A stretch of DNA of 64,000 nucleotides from JABDGM01 sp046349975 (GCA_046349975.1 JAXMBH010000010.1:62001-126000), one strand, 5' to 3'; shown: positions 6,867 to 14,669, counted from the first letter of the stretch. Notes: generated by a model from the sequence alone, not told the origin. A program made the numbers and translations.

Positions 6867-8234
6867 TTACGCAGCCGTTTTGAGCGCGACGATGGCACCC
6901 GCGGTCGAAGTGTTGCCCGGTTCGTGGACTTGCAGGTCGTAGCGAGTGGTGCCACGAATCGCCAGTCGGTCGCTGGTGAATGCCACATGCTCACTCGTGG
7001 CGATGCGAATTTGCGTACGTTCACCCAACAGCAGGCCTTGGCCGAAGTTGCCAAAGTACGCGCAGACCGTAGCGTCGGCCTGCGCCGTTTCGCAGCGGTC
7101 GCTGGTGACAATCGGCACGCCCAGGAATTGCAGCCGGGGAACGCCCGTCGAGTAATCCATTGCGAGCGCCCCGCCGGCCGACAGCGCGAGCCGGTCGAAG
7201 ACTTGCCACTTGAACGCTTGCGAGCAGAGGAATTGCAACTGGCCTTCGACCCGGAACTTATCAGGCAACTTGCCCATCCAAGCCGCGATGTCGGCCAGGT
7301 CGAGTTCGCTCCACGCATTGTGGGCCGTCGCCGCTTGCGAGATACTGGCGGTCGCGGCAGCAATCTTCGTCTTGATGCCAGCCACATTGCCATAGGTCGA
7401 GGTGCCATCGCCCAAGATCCCTTCTTGGTCCTGCTTCAGTGCGAACTGGTGGCCCATGTCGGCGGCGAGCATGTCCATCACGGGGACGATGGCATCGTCC
7501 TTCAGCTCATTGCTCATGTACGCGAGGATGGCCCGCTTCTTCGGAACCAGCCCCACGCGGCCGAAGTCCAGGTCCGACGCAGTGATTTCGCCTTCTTCAC
7601 CCGGATAGTACACCGTGGTCGAGCCAGTCTGCTTCAACAGTTCGAGCGAATCGCTCTGCATCGGCACGCGCTTGGCGAGCTTCTGAATTGCGCCGGTCTG
7701 TTCCCAGGCTGTGAATACAGCGGTGCTGAACTCGGGTGCCACAGCGTAGCCACCATCCACCGGGTTGTTCTCATTCATGCTGGCGTAGAATGCTTCGCCA
7801 CGCCGGCTGATGAGCTTGTCGCGAGCCTCGGAATCGCGGAACAAAACCGCCTTGAACGCCAGCCCGCAATCGTAGGCATCTCGTTCCGCGTTCTGCCCTT
7901 TGAATGCGTTGAGCGTGGGACCGACAACGCGAGCCTGAACATTTGCGGCATTGCCGCCGCTGTACGGCGAACTATCGGCGTTGTATGTGAATGTTGGGGG
8001 GGTCACGGCGTTCAGGTTCGCACGAGCCGCACGCGCGAACGAAATGTTGTCTTCCGTTTGCTTCTGGGCTTTGTATTCGTCGGCCAGCGACTTGTGCTCC
8101 GCAATCTTGGCGTTGAAGTCGGTTTGCTCAGCCGCCGTCATCGGCCGGTTTTCGGCCGCGGCTTTCGTCTCGATGGCTTCGGCTGCCAACAGCACGTTGT
8201 GCATCTGGGCTCGAATCTGGTCGCTCAGTTTCAT
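6867..8234 (-). CDS. Major capsid protein, HK97 family
   Basis: The 455 residues follow the HK97 plan. An N-terminal helical delta-like domain (about 1-100: MKLSDQIRAQMHNVLLAAEAIETKA…, rich in Ala/Glu/Lys) is followed by the capsid fold with …YAVAPEFSTAVFTAWEQTGAIQKLAKRVPM… and a C-terminal end …SDRLAIRGTTRYDLQVHEPG. The delta-like domain is the expected target of the ClpP-like protease encoded next. The terminator just after the gene fits high expression. Confidence 0.92.
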   Translation of the reverse strand: MKLSDQIRAQMHNVLLAAEAIETKAAAENRPMTAAEQTDFNAKIAEHKSLADEYKAQKQTEDNISFARAARANLNAVTPPTFTYNADSSPYSGGNAANVQARVVGPTLNAFKGQNAERDAYDCGLAFKAVLFRDSEARDKLISRRGEAFYASMNENNPVDGGYAVAPEFSTAVFTAWEQTGAIQKLAKRVPMQSDSLELLKQTGSTTVYYPGEEGEITASDLDFGRVGLVPKKRAILAYMSNELKDDAIVPVMDMLAADMGHQFALKQDQEGILGDGTSTYGNVAGIKTKIAAATASISQAATAHNAWSELDLADIAAWMGKLPDKFRVEGQLQFLCSQAFKWQVFDRLALSAGGALAMDYSTGVPRLQFLGVPIVTSDRCETAQADATVCAYFGNFGQGLLLGERTQIRIATSEHVAFTSDRLAIRGTTRYDLQVHEPGNTSTAGAIVALKTAA

Positions 8235-8275
8235 GGGTTGCCCCCAGTTCCTTTCCGCCGCTAACTAGATGCGGC

Positions 8276-8524
8276 TTAATTGTTTGCGGCTGACTCCGCC
8301 ACCTGCACAGCCTGCTTCATAAACGCCGCCATGATCTCGACGGACACCCCGCTGAAGTAAGAAACGTCATTGAGCGCGAACGCCGGCCGCACGCCGGCGT
8401 CTCGCGCTAAGGCAGTAACAAAGTCTGGCGGCTGTTGAAAAATTTGAGCGACGCAACCGACGGTGTAATAGCAAAGTCCGGCCGGCAAGTTGAGTACGCT
8501 CATGGATGGCGGGTTGTCATGCAT
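8276..8524 (-). CDS. Hypothetical protein upstream of the capsid gene
   Basis: This 82-residue protein starts at the ATG with GAGGAA upstream (MHDNPPSMSVL…). The layout …PPDFVTALARDAGVRPAFALNDVSYFSGVSVEIMAAFM… suggests a small helical domain. Not recognised. It is 41 nt upstream of the capsid ATG on the same strand. Confidence 0.55.
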   Translation of the reverse strand: MHDNPPSMSVLNLPAGLCYYTVGCVAQIFQQPPDFVTALARDAGVRPAFALNDVSYFSGVSVEIMAAFMKQAVQVAESAANN

Positions 8525-8586
8525 TACTTGGTTCCTCACGGTTAAATGTACAAACTGAATTTTGCGAACTTCCAATGGTTGGAAAT

Positions 8587-8784
8587 TCACTCGAAAATAA
8601 TTCGGAATTTTTCACCGCACGTTTTGCAGACAGCGTATTGCATCTTGCTCCCGTCACCCTGGGCGACGGTGCCATACGTGGTGTGCTGGACTGCACCGCA
8701 CTCTGGGCATCGCGGCAACACAACAAACACATACCGCGGCTGCCTGCGCTGTTTCTTCTCGCAATCCGTTGCGGGGTCGCTCAT
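8587..8784 (-). CDS. Small zinc-ribbon protein
   Basis: The 65-residue protein has two Cys pairs, CPEC (about residue 27) and CKTC (about 54), arranged as a zinc ribbon, with a basic N-terminus (KKQRRQPR). Its ATG overlaps the terminase small-subunit stop (ATGA). Zinc ribbons of this type occur beside phage packaging genes and may bind nucleic acid; the role is not established. Confidence 0.65.
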   Translation of the reverse strand: MSDPATDCEKKQRRQPRYVFVVLPRCPECGAVQHTTYGTVAQGDGSKMQYAVCKTCGEKFRIIFE

Positions 8785-9242
8785 CGAAGCAAGTCCTCCA
8801 GCTCCGCGTCGGCACTGCGATAGTGCAATCCGACAATGCCGCTTTGCGGGTCGATACGAAGGCTGCTGCGGCTGGTCGGAGTTAAACCAAACTTCTGGCC
8901 GATGGTGCATATTTGCTCGATGGCCTTGGATTCAACCATGAGCGCCGGGTGCCGCCGGCCGTTGAGAATCAGTCCCTCAGCCGCCAAGATTTCGCGGGCC
9001 TCGGCCAGCCGCTGGTGAGCCAAGCAGTAGCAGGCGAGCGCCGGCCCATCGAGCGGCGTTAGCAACCCCTCGATGCTGCTCAGTTCGCCCACCACTTCGT
9101 CCCACACCTTTGCGGCAATAGGCGATAGCCAGCTTGGCTTAACCGGCTCGCCAGCCCTTGTGGCGAGCGGTACGCCGTCGCGGGCCTCGTCGTAACTTCC
9201 GTCTAGCAATCTTGCACCTATCGGCGCTCGGTTTCGTCCCAT
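8781..9242 (-). CDS. Terminase small subunit, P27-like
   Basis: The 153 residues (MGRNRAPIGARLL…) match the P27-like small terminase pattern. There is a basic N-terminus, …KPSWLSPIAAKVWDEVVGELSSIEGLLTPLDGPALACYC…, a helical middle, and …SSLRIDP…DLLR. GGAGG sits 7 nt before the ATG. The small subunit recognises the packaging site and recruits the large ATPase subunit. No large subunit is encoded here, so packaging would need one supplied by a helper phage. This is how several satellites redirect packaging. Confidence 0.85.
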   Translation of the reverse strand: MGRNRAPIGARLLDGSYDEARDGVPLATRAGEPVKPSWLSPIAAKVWDEVVGELSSIEGLLTPLDGPALACYCLAHQRLAEAREILAAEGLILNGRRHPALMVESKAIEQICTIGQKFGLTPTSRSSLRIDPQSGIVGLHYRSADAELEDLLR

Positions 9243-9325
9243 TTTGGGCCTCCAACAAAAAGCTATTTTTCTTGTTAACATGCGTACGCCTAGCCGCAAT
9301 GGTGGGAGCGAATACTGCCAGAGCC

Positions 9326-9703
9326 TTAACCACTGGGGGAGTCTCCACGTTGCTTACGCTCCCTCATCGCTTGCACTGTCAACGCGCGGTGGCATCGGGT
9401 GCAAACAGCCATCAAGTTATCCCAGTCCAGGCTTCTACCTTCGTTGTCCTGCCTCGCCTCTATGTGGTGCACTTGTGCGGCAGGAGTCGTGCGTCCATTG
9501 CTCGCGCAACGCTCACAGCAGGGGTGGTCGTGGAGGTATGCTGCCCGTAGCTTCTGCCACGCGGTGCTGCCCAGAAACGGGTCGGTGGGCTTCGATGCGT
9601 TCCACTCGCGTTGTCGCTGCTTGCGGGTTGCCGCACACTTCGGGCATTGGTCCTGATAGATCAATCGATGGCGTGGGCAAAGTCTCTTCGCTGCGTTAGG
9701 CAT
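9326..9703 (-). CDS. HNH endonuclease
   Basis: The 125 residues hold two N-terminal Cys pairs (CPRH…CPKC, about 9-23) and the HNH core: CERC, then VHHIEAR, then …WDNLMAVCTRCHRA. HNH proteins encoded next to terminase genes assist DNA cleavage during packaging in HK97-like phages. GGAG is about 8 nt before the ATG, favouring 9703 over the longer frame. Confidence 0.88.
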   Translation of the reverse strand: MPNAAKRLCPRHRLIYQDQCPKCAATRKQRQREWNASKPTDPFLGSTAWQKLRAAYLHDHPCCERCASNGRTTPAAQVHHIEARQDNEGRSLDWDNLMAVCTRCHRALTVQAMRERKQRGDSPSG

Positions 9704-9707
9704 CTCA

Positions 9708-9836
9708 CTACTCCGGCCGAAACTGAGATTGTCCCGCCGGCGGGACAAAGGCACGTTTTCCGCTACATACTTGGCATTTCGTAAGGTTTTCTAGACGTCT
9801 CGAAAATGGCGTTTTGGCTCTGGCACTACTCGGCAT
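9708..9836 (-). CDS. Tiny protein with a CxxC pair
   Basis: A 42-codon frame (MPSSARAKTPFSRR…) with one CQVC knuckle. GGGAG lies about 9 nt before its ATG, and its stop is 4 nt from the HNH start. Size, spacing and codon use fit a coupled operon gene, but there is no family support. Confidence 0.35.
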   Translation of the reverse strand: MPSSARAKTPFSRRLENLTKCQVCSGKRAFVPPAGQSQFRPE

Positions 9837-9839
9837 GGG

Positions 9840-9935
9840 TCACCACTCCCTTCCTGCCACGGTGCCGAACCGCAGCCGCTGCCACTCGTTGTTGAAGTCG
9901 TCCAGTCGTGCGGCCGTGTCCTCAGCGTCGCTCAC
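9840..9935 (-). CDS. Tiny ORF in the packaging operon
   Basis: A 31-codon GTG-start frame (VSDAEDTAARLDDFNNEWQRLRFG…) overlaps the stop of the preceding 37-codon frame (GTGA). Together the two could be one protein of about 70 residues interrupted by a frameshift at the overlap. I cannot decide between the options. Confidence 0.3.
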   Translation of the reverse strand: MSDAEDTAARLDDFNNEWQRLRFGTVAGREW

Positions 9936-10045
9936 GTCGCGGGTTGAGGTGCCGATGGGGCGCGGTACTGTCCGCCCGCCCATTCACGACCGCGTGAGTT
10001 GCGACGCAAATCGGCAATGATCTTGTTACCGTTGATCGTGTTCAT
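9932..10045 (-). CDS. Tiny ORF directly after the prim-pol gene
   Basis: A 37-codon frame (MNTINGNKIIADLRRNSRG…) starts 2 nt after the prim-pol stop, with GGAG 8 nt upstream that lies inside the end of prim-pol. The strong ribosome site is the main support. Confidence 0.4.
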   Translation of the reverse strand: MNTINGNKIIADLRRNSRGREWAGGQYRAPSAPQPAT

Positions 10046-10047
10046 CT

Positions 10048-11208
10048 TCAGTCTCCCAAGTAGACATACTCACTTGCCTGATGGCGGGTACCGCGTTCAT
10101 CCAACTTCAACACCTCATCCATGCATAGCATTCGCAACCACCGCGCCGCCGTCTTGTGGTCCACGCCGATCAACTGCGCGGCATTGCGACCAGCGAGATA
10201 GAACGGATCGCCGCCAGCTTCGCGCTGGAGTTCTCGGCAGAGCGCCACCAGTGAACGGAGTTGCGGCTGTGAATACTTCTCTGCACAGCGCGGCAGAGGT
10301 TGTGCAATCGCGTTTGTGTACATGATGGATAGCGGGTCCTTTCCAACTGCGTATCGAACAGCGCCCCAAGCGTTACGAAAATCAAACCACGTTTCTTCAA
10401 AAGCCTTTGTCGTGATCGCCGGCAGCGCCACTTCATGCCACCACTCAACGTAGGGCCGCAGCGTATCCATCGAAGCGTCCGCCAACACGGGGATCGACTT
10501 GAGATGCCGGGCGAATGTGAACAACGAACGATGCCGGACCCCACTTGCTGTAGGTGCGGTGATCGCAATTGCCCTCTTTACACGTTCCGTGACGTCATTT
10601 TCGGACGACTTGCGGGGGGAGGTGGGGGGGGTATGTTCAGATGGGTACACAGAGGACACAGAACACACAGATATCTCATGTGGTATCTGTGTTCTCTGTG
10701 TACCCATACTCTCTTCCTTCCTACCACCACCTCCGTTTTTTGGTTTTTCGATCGCAGCCAATAAAAGTCGGTCGATTACAGCGTCGGCGAGCGGCGCAGG
10801 CGGGCATTCCCAGATAGGTACCTTCCATGACCGTGTGATGTCCTCCGTCATGCTGGGAGGCAGCAGCGATTGTGCGCCCTTGCCGTTGGCACCGATGCGA
10901 ATTTCGAGGGGACCCATCTTGAAATCAGCCTTCCCGATCTGATCTAGGTCCGGGTGCCAACAAAACAGCCGGTGCGGTCCGCGCTTACTATCCCAAGTTG
11001 GAGTGACGGGTACGTCACCGTCGAACAGGTCGAGAATGGCCTCATTGCCGCCGGCGCGATCGACTTCGATGTCGATGTAAGATCGCGGCCCCAGCACGAG
11101 GCCCAAATTCAAATTGGGTTGCTTCTTGAACTCGCGATTGATTTCGGCCTTCTTGTAAACCTTCTTCGGCCATTCCTCTGGATGGGCTTCTTGGTGCCGG
11201 GGTGACAC
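10048..11208 (-). CDS. Prim-pol type primase-polymerase, N-terminus displaced by a frameshift
   Basis: The frame contains NLGLVLGPRSYIDIEVDR, where the D-x-E acidic pair sits near residue 48, and RGPHRLFCWH, which carries the family's His/Arg. Both are typical of bifunctional primase/polymerase N-terminal domains. The C-terminal half is helical and ends with a winged-helix-like segment. The true N-terminus (MHEAARRYHEMDLPIVLCHPG…) is read from an ATG at 11258 in another frame and joins after …GTKKPI near 11170 if one base is added. This is a sequencing indel or a real knock-out. The enzyme would prime element DNA replication. Confidence 0.75.
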   Translation of the reverse strand: MSPRHQEAHPEEWPKKVYKKAEINREFKKQPNLNLGLVLGPRSYIDIEVDRAGGNEAILDLFDGDVPVTPTWDSKRGPHRLFCWHPDLDQIGKADFKMGPLEIRIGANGKGAQSLLPPSMTEDITRSWKVPIWECPPAPLADAVIDRLLLAAIEKPKNGGGGRKEESMGTQRTQIPHEISVCSVSSVYPSEHTPPTSPRKSSENDVTERVKRAIAITAPTASGVRHRSLFTFARHLKSIPVLADASMDTLRPYVEWWHEVALPAITTKAFEETWFDFRNAWGAVRYAVGKDPLSIMYTNAIAQPLPRCAEKYSQPQLRSLVALCRELQREAGGDPFYLAGRNAAQLIGVDHKTAARWLRMLCMDEVLKLDERGTRHQASEYVYLGD

Positions 11209-11269
11209 AGAACGATTGGAAGGTCCATTTCGTGGTACCGGCGCGCCGCTTCATGCATCGTCCAATCAG

Positions 11270-12208
11270 TCACTCGCGGCCTCCCTTCATGCCGTCGATA
11301 AACGTCGCGAACGTTTCGCGTTCCGCCTGCTCAACGTCATGTGTGCGTGAAAGCCGAGCGGCATCGATATGCTGCACGATACACCGGCTACAAATGCTAC
11401 GAAGCGTGTCGGGATCGATCGCGTCAACCTCTACCGACTCGCCCTTAAATGACTTGGCGCGGCTGTCGGTTTTCTTTGTTGGCCGGGTTTGTAGTTGGAA
11501 CTGATCAATCTGATTGGGCAGGACAGCCACTCGTGAGAACGTAAGATCGCATTCCGGAGCATGACGGCGGATCTCGCGTTCGACGAATCTGTCGATGTCC
11601 ACACCGCTCGGGTCGTGGTCGCCGAAGTAGTAGATGTGGGCCGGGCATTCGACGGAGGCAATCTGATAGCCGGCAGAATGCAGGAATGAGACGGACGGAT
11701 AACCGCGCGTCACCATCAAGCGAACATCCCACTCCTCGGTCACGTCCACCAGCACGCCGGCGAGCGCCTCTTTCTCCAGCCAGATTTCGACATAGGCGTC
11801 CTGATCATCCCAGATGGCGCGTCGGTAGTTACGCTGACTGTACCGGAGCATCGACTCCAGCGAGCTATATGTCGTCGGCTTCCGCATCCATCTCGTATTG
11901 TCCGCGATCCACCCATAGGGGATTACTCCATCGCGGCGCATCTCGACCAGCAGCCGGCAGACGGTGCTCTTGTATTCGGCCTCGTTCTTGTCGATCACGC
12001 CGCGGCTGACGAGCTGGTAGAAGACCTGACGCACGGTCATTGGCTGATATTGTTCAACGACGCGATAGATCACGTCGCAGAGGCCCGCGATCTCCGCCTT
12101 GGTGCGTCGATTTCGTTTTATGGGACTAGCCCCATACGTCTGTTGTTGAGCACTTCGCCGACGTCCCTTTGGCCTATCTGCGGGTGCCGTGGTACAATCC
12201 GTTTGCAC
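11270..12208 (-). CDS. TOPRIM protein related to Spo11/topoisomerase VI A
   Basis: The 312-residue protein begins at GTG with AGGAG 9 nt upstream. Residues about 45-110 (MTVRQVFYQLVSRGVI…EYKSTVCRLLVEMRRDG…WIADNTRW) form a winged-helix-like region. A TOPRIM core follows, with the conserved Glu in EIWLEKEALAG and the D-x-D in YFGDHDPSGVDI (about 194-205). This layout is shared with topoisomerase VI A/Spo11-like phage proteins that cut or bind DNA. The catalytic Tyr cannot be assigned with certainty. It lies in the replication block upstream of prim-pol. Confidence 0.75.
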   Translation of the reverse strand: MQTDCTTAPADRPKGRRRSAQQQTYGASPIKRNRRTKAEIAGLCDVIYRVVEQYQPMTVRQVFYQLVSRGVIDKNEAEYKSTVCRLLVEMRRDGVIPYGWIADNTRWMRKPTTYSSLESMLRYSQRNYRRAIWDDQDAYVEIWLEKEALAGVLVDVTEEWDVRLMVTRGYPSVSFLHSAGYQIASVECPAHIYYFGDHDPSGVDIDRFVEREIRRHAPECDLTFSRVAVLPNQIDQFQLQTRPTKKTDSRAKSFKGESVEVDAIDPDTLRSICSRCIVQHIDAARLSRTHDVEQAERETFATFIDGMKGGRE

Positions 12209-12291
12209 GTCCGTTTCTCCTTGAATTTTGGCCGTTCCCGTTGGCGCGGGGCGGCCTTTTTCATTGGCCGCAGGCCGGTGAAGAAAGAGTC

Positions 12292-12537
12292 TTAGACGCC
12301 GATCGCGTCGAGCTTCGCTTCTGCGGAGAGATGCTCCGACTTGTGGCCGTTCTTGGCCATCACGGCCTCAACGAACTCACCGCACCATTGCTCGGTCGTG
12401 AGTCGCTTACCACCGAAGCGGACGGATCGCAGTTTCACTCCGTTGCAGCCACTCGTCATCCAGCGACGAACGGTGTTGATGTGCGGACGATCAGGAAGGC
12501 GCGCAGATGTTTCGCGCAAAGAAAGATAGGTGGGCAT
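12292..12537 (-). CDS. DUF1580-like winged-helix protein (excisionase-type regulator)
   Basis: This 81-residue protein (MPTYLSLRETSARLPDRPHI…) has the DUF1580 pattern found in planctomycetes. A MerR-like helix-turn-helix (…NTVRRWMTSGCNGVKL…) is followed by RSVRFGGKRLTTEQW. Position, size and fold fit an excisionase or early regulator. GGAG is 7 nt before the ATG. A strong hairpin (12557-12594) lies just upstream and a good promoter lies at 12892-12920. Confidence 0.75.
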   Translation of the reverse strand: MPTYLSLRETSARLPDRPHINTVRRWMTSGCNGVKLRSVRFGGKRLTTEQWCGEFVEAVMAKNGHKSEHLSAEAKLDAIGV

Positions 12538-12556
12538 ACAGGGCACTCCAGTTGTG

Positions 12557-12594
12557 CCGGTATGCGCAAAGAAAAACGCGACAGCGCATACCGG
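12557..12594 (-). promoter_or_regulatory. 11-bp inverted repeat before the DUF1580-like gene
   Basis: CCGGTATGCGC (12557-12567) and GCGCATACCGG (12584-12594) are perfect complements with a 16-nt spacer, ending 20 bp upstream of the gene start. It could be an operator for the regulator or an RNA hairpin in its leader. Confidence 0.55.
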
Positions 12595-12751
12595 CGAATG
12601 AATGGAAAATTCCAAACTTCGCTGGTAGGCACTGCCGCGCTCGTCGAATTCCGTTTGTACCGTCAGAAGGTGGGCGTCAAATCGCCAGGAGTCACCTACT
12701 GGGGTGGCGGCGTCCTAACCTCCATACTTCGCAAACACCGGGCTACAAGCC

Positions 12752-12772
12752 AAATCGCACTAAATGCGATTT
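12752..12772. repeat. 8-5-8 inverted repeat in the element's intergenic region
   Basis: AAATCGCA and TGCGATTT flank CTAAA, and T residues follow on the plus strand. It lies in a ~380-bp stretch without a convincing gene between the DUF1580-like gene and the integrase, and is a candidate operator. Confidence 0.5.
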
Positions 12773-12891
12773 TTCGCGGGTTGGATCGGCCCATTAAGGG
12801 AAAACGCGATCTCGCAAAAGTTCGCCCTGTAATATATCGGGCTCACTGTGCACGTTGCTCCGTAGGCTGTCAAAACTAATCTAACAACGAC

Positions 12892-12920
12892 AATATATGC
12901 CCAGCTTGCACAAATGTCAA
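12892..12920 (-). promoter_or_regulatory. Sigma-70-like promoter directing the element's gene block
   Basis: On the minus strand TTGACA (12920-12915), a 17-nt spacer and TATATT (12897-12892) give a near-consensus promoter. It begins directly after the integrase stop and points at the DUF1580-like gene and everything downstream, leaving a leader of about 350 nt that holds both inverted repeats. Confidence 0.7.
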
Positions 12921-14042
12921 CTACCCGATTTGTAGCGCAGCCTCGCGCGCTTTCTGTTGGTTGACCGCGGCGTAGTGTTGGGTCATGTCGGCGCGCGAGT
13001 GGCCCAGCACGGCCTGTGCCGAATCCAACCCCAGTTGCTCACGAACGGCCGTAGCCGCGGCGTGCCGCAATTGATGCGGGTGCCATCGATGCTTCTTCTT
13101 CCAGGCCTTCAATTCCGAATACTGGCCCTCGGTTAGCTCCGACCGCTTGAGCTTCGATAGCGTAGGGTGGGGAAAGGCGCGATCGCACGCCCTCGTGATC
13201 GCGCGGCGGAAGGACGCCGTTTTGTATGGGAAGCATGGCGTGCGAAACAGATACTTGCTCAATATCGCCTGCGCCTTTGGCCCAATCGCGACGACTCGCT
13301 TTTTGCCGTGCCTGATCGTCTTATGCCGCGGAGGGTTGAATATCCACACCTCGTTGCTGCGGTCGATGAACTCCGCGGACAATTGCAGTAGCTCACCACT
13401 GCGCATGCCGGTCAACCGCATGATCTTCACCATGTCCGCGACGATGGGCGACAGGGACGCAATCGTCGCCGCAATCGTCGCGTCGGAAACCGGATCAACT
13501 TTCCGCCCTTCCCGCACCCCAAATTGGCCAACCTCTAATGGCTCAACTGAATCAAGAGCGTGTCGTGACGACGGCGGCAAGATTTCCTCGCTTACTCCCC
13601 AACTGATCATCCGCTTGATTCTTGCGCATTGCTCGCCGATGTAGCCGCGTGACCATCCACGATCGACCATGGCGCGACGCATCGCCTTGAATGCCTTGGG
13701 GCCGAAGTCCCTAGCAAGAATGCTCCCGTGGGAGCGACGCAACACCTTTGCGGCCAGCCTTGCGTGAACTACCTCGAGCGCCTTCTCACCGCCGTAGCGA
13801 TCGATGGCGAATTCCAGGTACTCCGCCAACAGCATTGAAACCGTGAACGCCGTGGGTGCTGGTGCGGCGGCAGGCTGCTCGGCAGATTCGCTCACGGCCT
13901 CCGTGTAGCGATCGAAACTCTCTGGTGAGCCATACGCCCCAAGATGTACGCGCTTGCCGTTGACGACTGTGTACGCTCGATCAGGACGGCCCGTCTCTTT
14001 CTGGCGGCAATAACGGGGTGGCTGGACCTTTTTCGTCGGCAT
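12921..14042 (-). CDS. int: Tyrosine recombinase / integrase
   Basis: The 373 residues start at MPTKKVQPP…, chosen because GGAGGAG lies 6 nt before it. A basic N-terminal region is followed by a SAM-like core-binding domain (about 75-175) and the catalytic domain. Catalytic residues visible are Arg in RLTGMRSGELLQL, His and Arg in HPHQLRHAAATA, the GH of LGHSRADM, and Tyr in TQHYAAVNQQK. The gene is next to the tRNA-Ala attachment site, so it very likely catalyses the integration and excision of this element. Confidence 0.95.
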   Translation of the reverse strand: MPTKKVQPPRYCRQKETGRPDRAYTVVNGKRVHLGAYGSPESFDRYTEAVSESAEQPAAAPAPTAFTVSMLLAEYLEFAIDRYGGEKALEVVHARLAAKVLRRSHGSILARDFGPKAFKAMRRAMVDRGWSRGYIGEQCARIKRMISWGVSEEILPPSSRHALDSVEPLEVGQFGVREGRKVDPVSDATIAATIASLSPIVADMVKIMRLTGMRSGELLQLSAEFIDRSNEVWIFNPPRHKTIRHGKKRVVAIGPKAQAILSKYLFRTPCFPYKTASFRRAITRACDRAFPHPTLSKLKRSELTEGQYSELKAWKKKHRWHPHQLRHAAATAVREQLGLDSAQAVLGHSRADMTQHYAAVNQQKAREAALQIG

Positions 14043-14067
14043 GGCAACTCCTCCAAACTGTTGAGGT

Positions 14068-14084
14068 GCTACCCAATGGGTAGC
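14068..14084. promoter_or_regulatory. Perfect palindrome GCTACCCA-A-TGGGTAGC before int
   Basis: This 8-1-8 palindrome lies 26 bp upstream of the integrase start and 77 bp from attR. Its TACCC half-site recurs near attL (3260-3320). It is either an integrase arm-binding site, an int operator, or both. Confidence 0.6.
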
Positions 14085-14160
14085 CTCAGGTTGAAGCAAG
14101 CTGCACTACCGAACGTCGATAGGTCGCCACGAAGGGCTAGTCAGCAAAGGACTTAAGAAG

Positions 14161-14204
14161 AGTGGAGCGGAAGGGAGTCGAACCCTCGACCTCTGCATTG
14201 CGAA
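14161..14204. repeat. attR: 3' half of tRNA-Ala(CGC)
   Basis: Identical over 44 bp to 3155-3198. It restores the 3' half of the tRNA gene after insertion, so the host tRNA remains functional. Confidence 0.9.
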
Positions 14205-14235
14205 CGCAGCGCTCTCCCAACTGAGCTACCGCCCC
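14163..14235 (-). tRNA. tRNA-Ala (anticodon CGC)
   Basis: The 73-nt minus-strand sequence folds into a complete cloverleaf. The acceptor GGGGCGG pairs with CCGCTCC and includes the G3:U70 identity pair of tRNA-Ala. D stem is GCTC/GAGC, the anticodon loop is TTCGCAA, and the T loop is TTCGACT. Discriminator is A and CCA is not encoded. Anticodon CGC reads GCG. It is the integration target of the adjacent element. Confidence 0.95.
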
Positions 14236-14669
14236 GGGCGAAGCGGCGAGCCGCTTCGGGAGTGAGCCTCGTATTGTAAATGTCGCTGGCGGTGGTGTCT
14301 AGGATGAGGGGCGAGAGCGGGTGTCGGGTGTCAGGTGTCGGGTGTCGGGTGTCGGGTGTCGGGTGCGCCACGATTGATGTTGCGCACTGGGGGCTCGCCT
14401 GCGGCTCGACCCCAGGCACCCCGCGATCTGGGTTCGGGGTTCAGAAATCAGGGGGGCACGGGGAGCGCATGGCAGGTGAAGCATGGCTGCGCGAATCGGT
14501 GTGCTGTGGATTTCGCTGCAGGCACCCTTGGGTGGTGCCGTCGCCGGCGATCCAGAGTGGCTTGTTCGCGCGACATGGGGCTCTCGGTCGTTCAGCTGAC
14601 GGCACGCGGAGCGTGCCTGCTACACCACTGATCTGGGTCCGCAGCCCTGAACCCCGAACCCTGTTCCCT
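14236..14669. other. Gap between tRNA-Ala and nrdR: repeats, no gene
   Basis: No credible gene is seen. A short hairpin (CGAAGCGG/CCGCTTCG) lies just 5' of the tRNA. A heptamer array occupies 14318-14366, and 14599-14624 is a single copy of the GGCACGC…GCGTGCC palindromic repeat found in pairs at 37.1 and 58.6 kb. Confidence 0.6.
14318..14366. repeat. Seven tandem CGGGTGT heptamers
   Basis: Seven 7-bp units, with one variant third unit (CAGGTGT) and a last unit ending in C. It is a simple tandem repeat of the kind that varies in copy number, not CRISPR: there are no spacers. Confidence 0.85.

Larger units (their letters stand above)
3155..14204 (-). mobile_element. ~11-kb integrated element in tRNA-Ala(CGC): phage satellite or reduced prophage
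   Basis: The boundaries are exact 44-bp direct repeats (3155-3198 and 14161-14204). The right copy is the 3' half of an intact tRNA-Ala gene and is adjacent to a tyrosine integrase gene. All recognisable genes inside run on the minus strand, from integrase through replication genes to packaging and head genes. Present: small terminase, HNH, major capsid, ClpP-like protease and a tape-measure-like protein. Absent: portal, large terminase, adaptor, tail tube and lysis genes. With no unassigned stretch large enough to hide them, the element cannot make a virion alone. It is either a capsid-carrying satellite that uses a helper phage or a decayed prophage. Confidence 0.85.

Noticed and set aside
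6816..8264. Long plus-strand open frame of 482 codons opposite the capsid gene
   Set aside because: It is antisense to a clearly recognised HK97 capsid gene in GC-rich DNA, has no domain pattern, and all neighbours are on the minus strand.
14318..14366. CRISPR-like array
   Set aside because: Contiguous 7-bp units without spacers; a simple tandem repeat.
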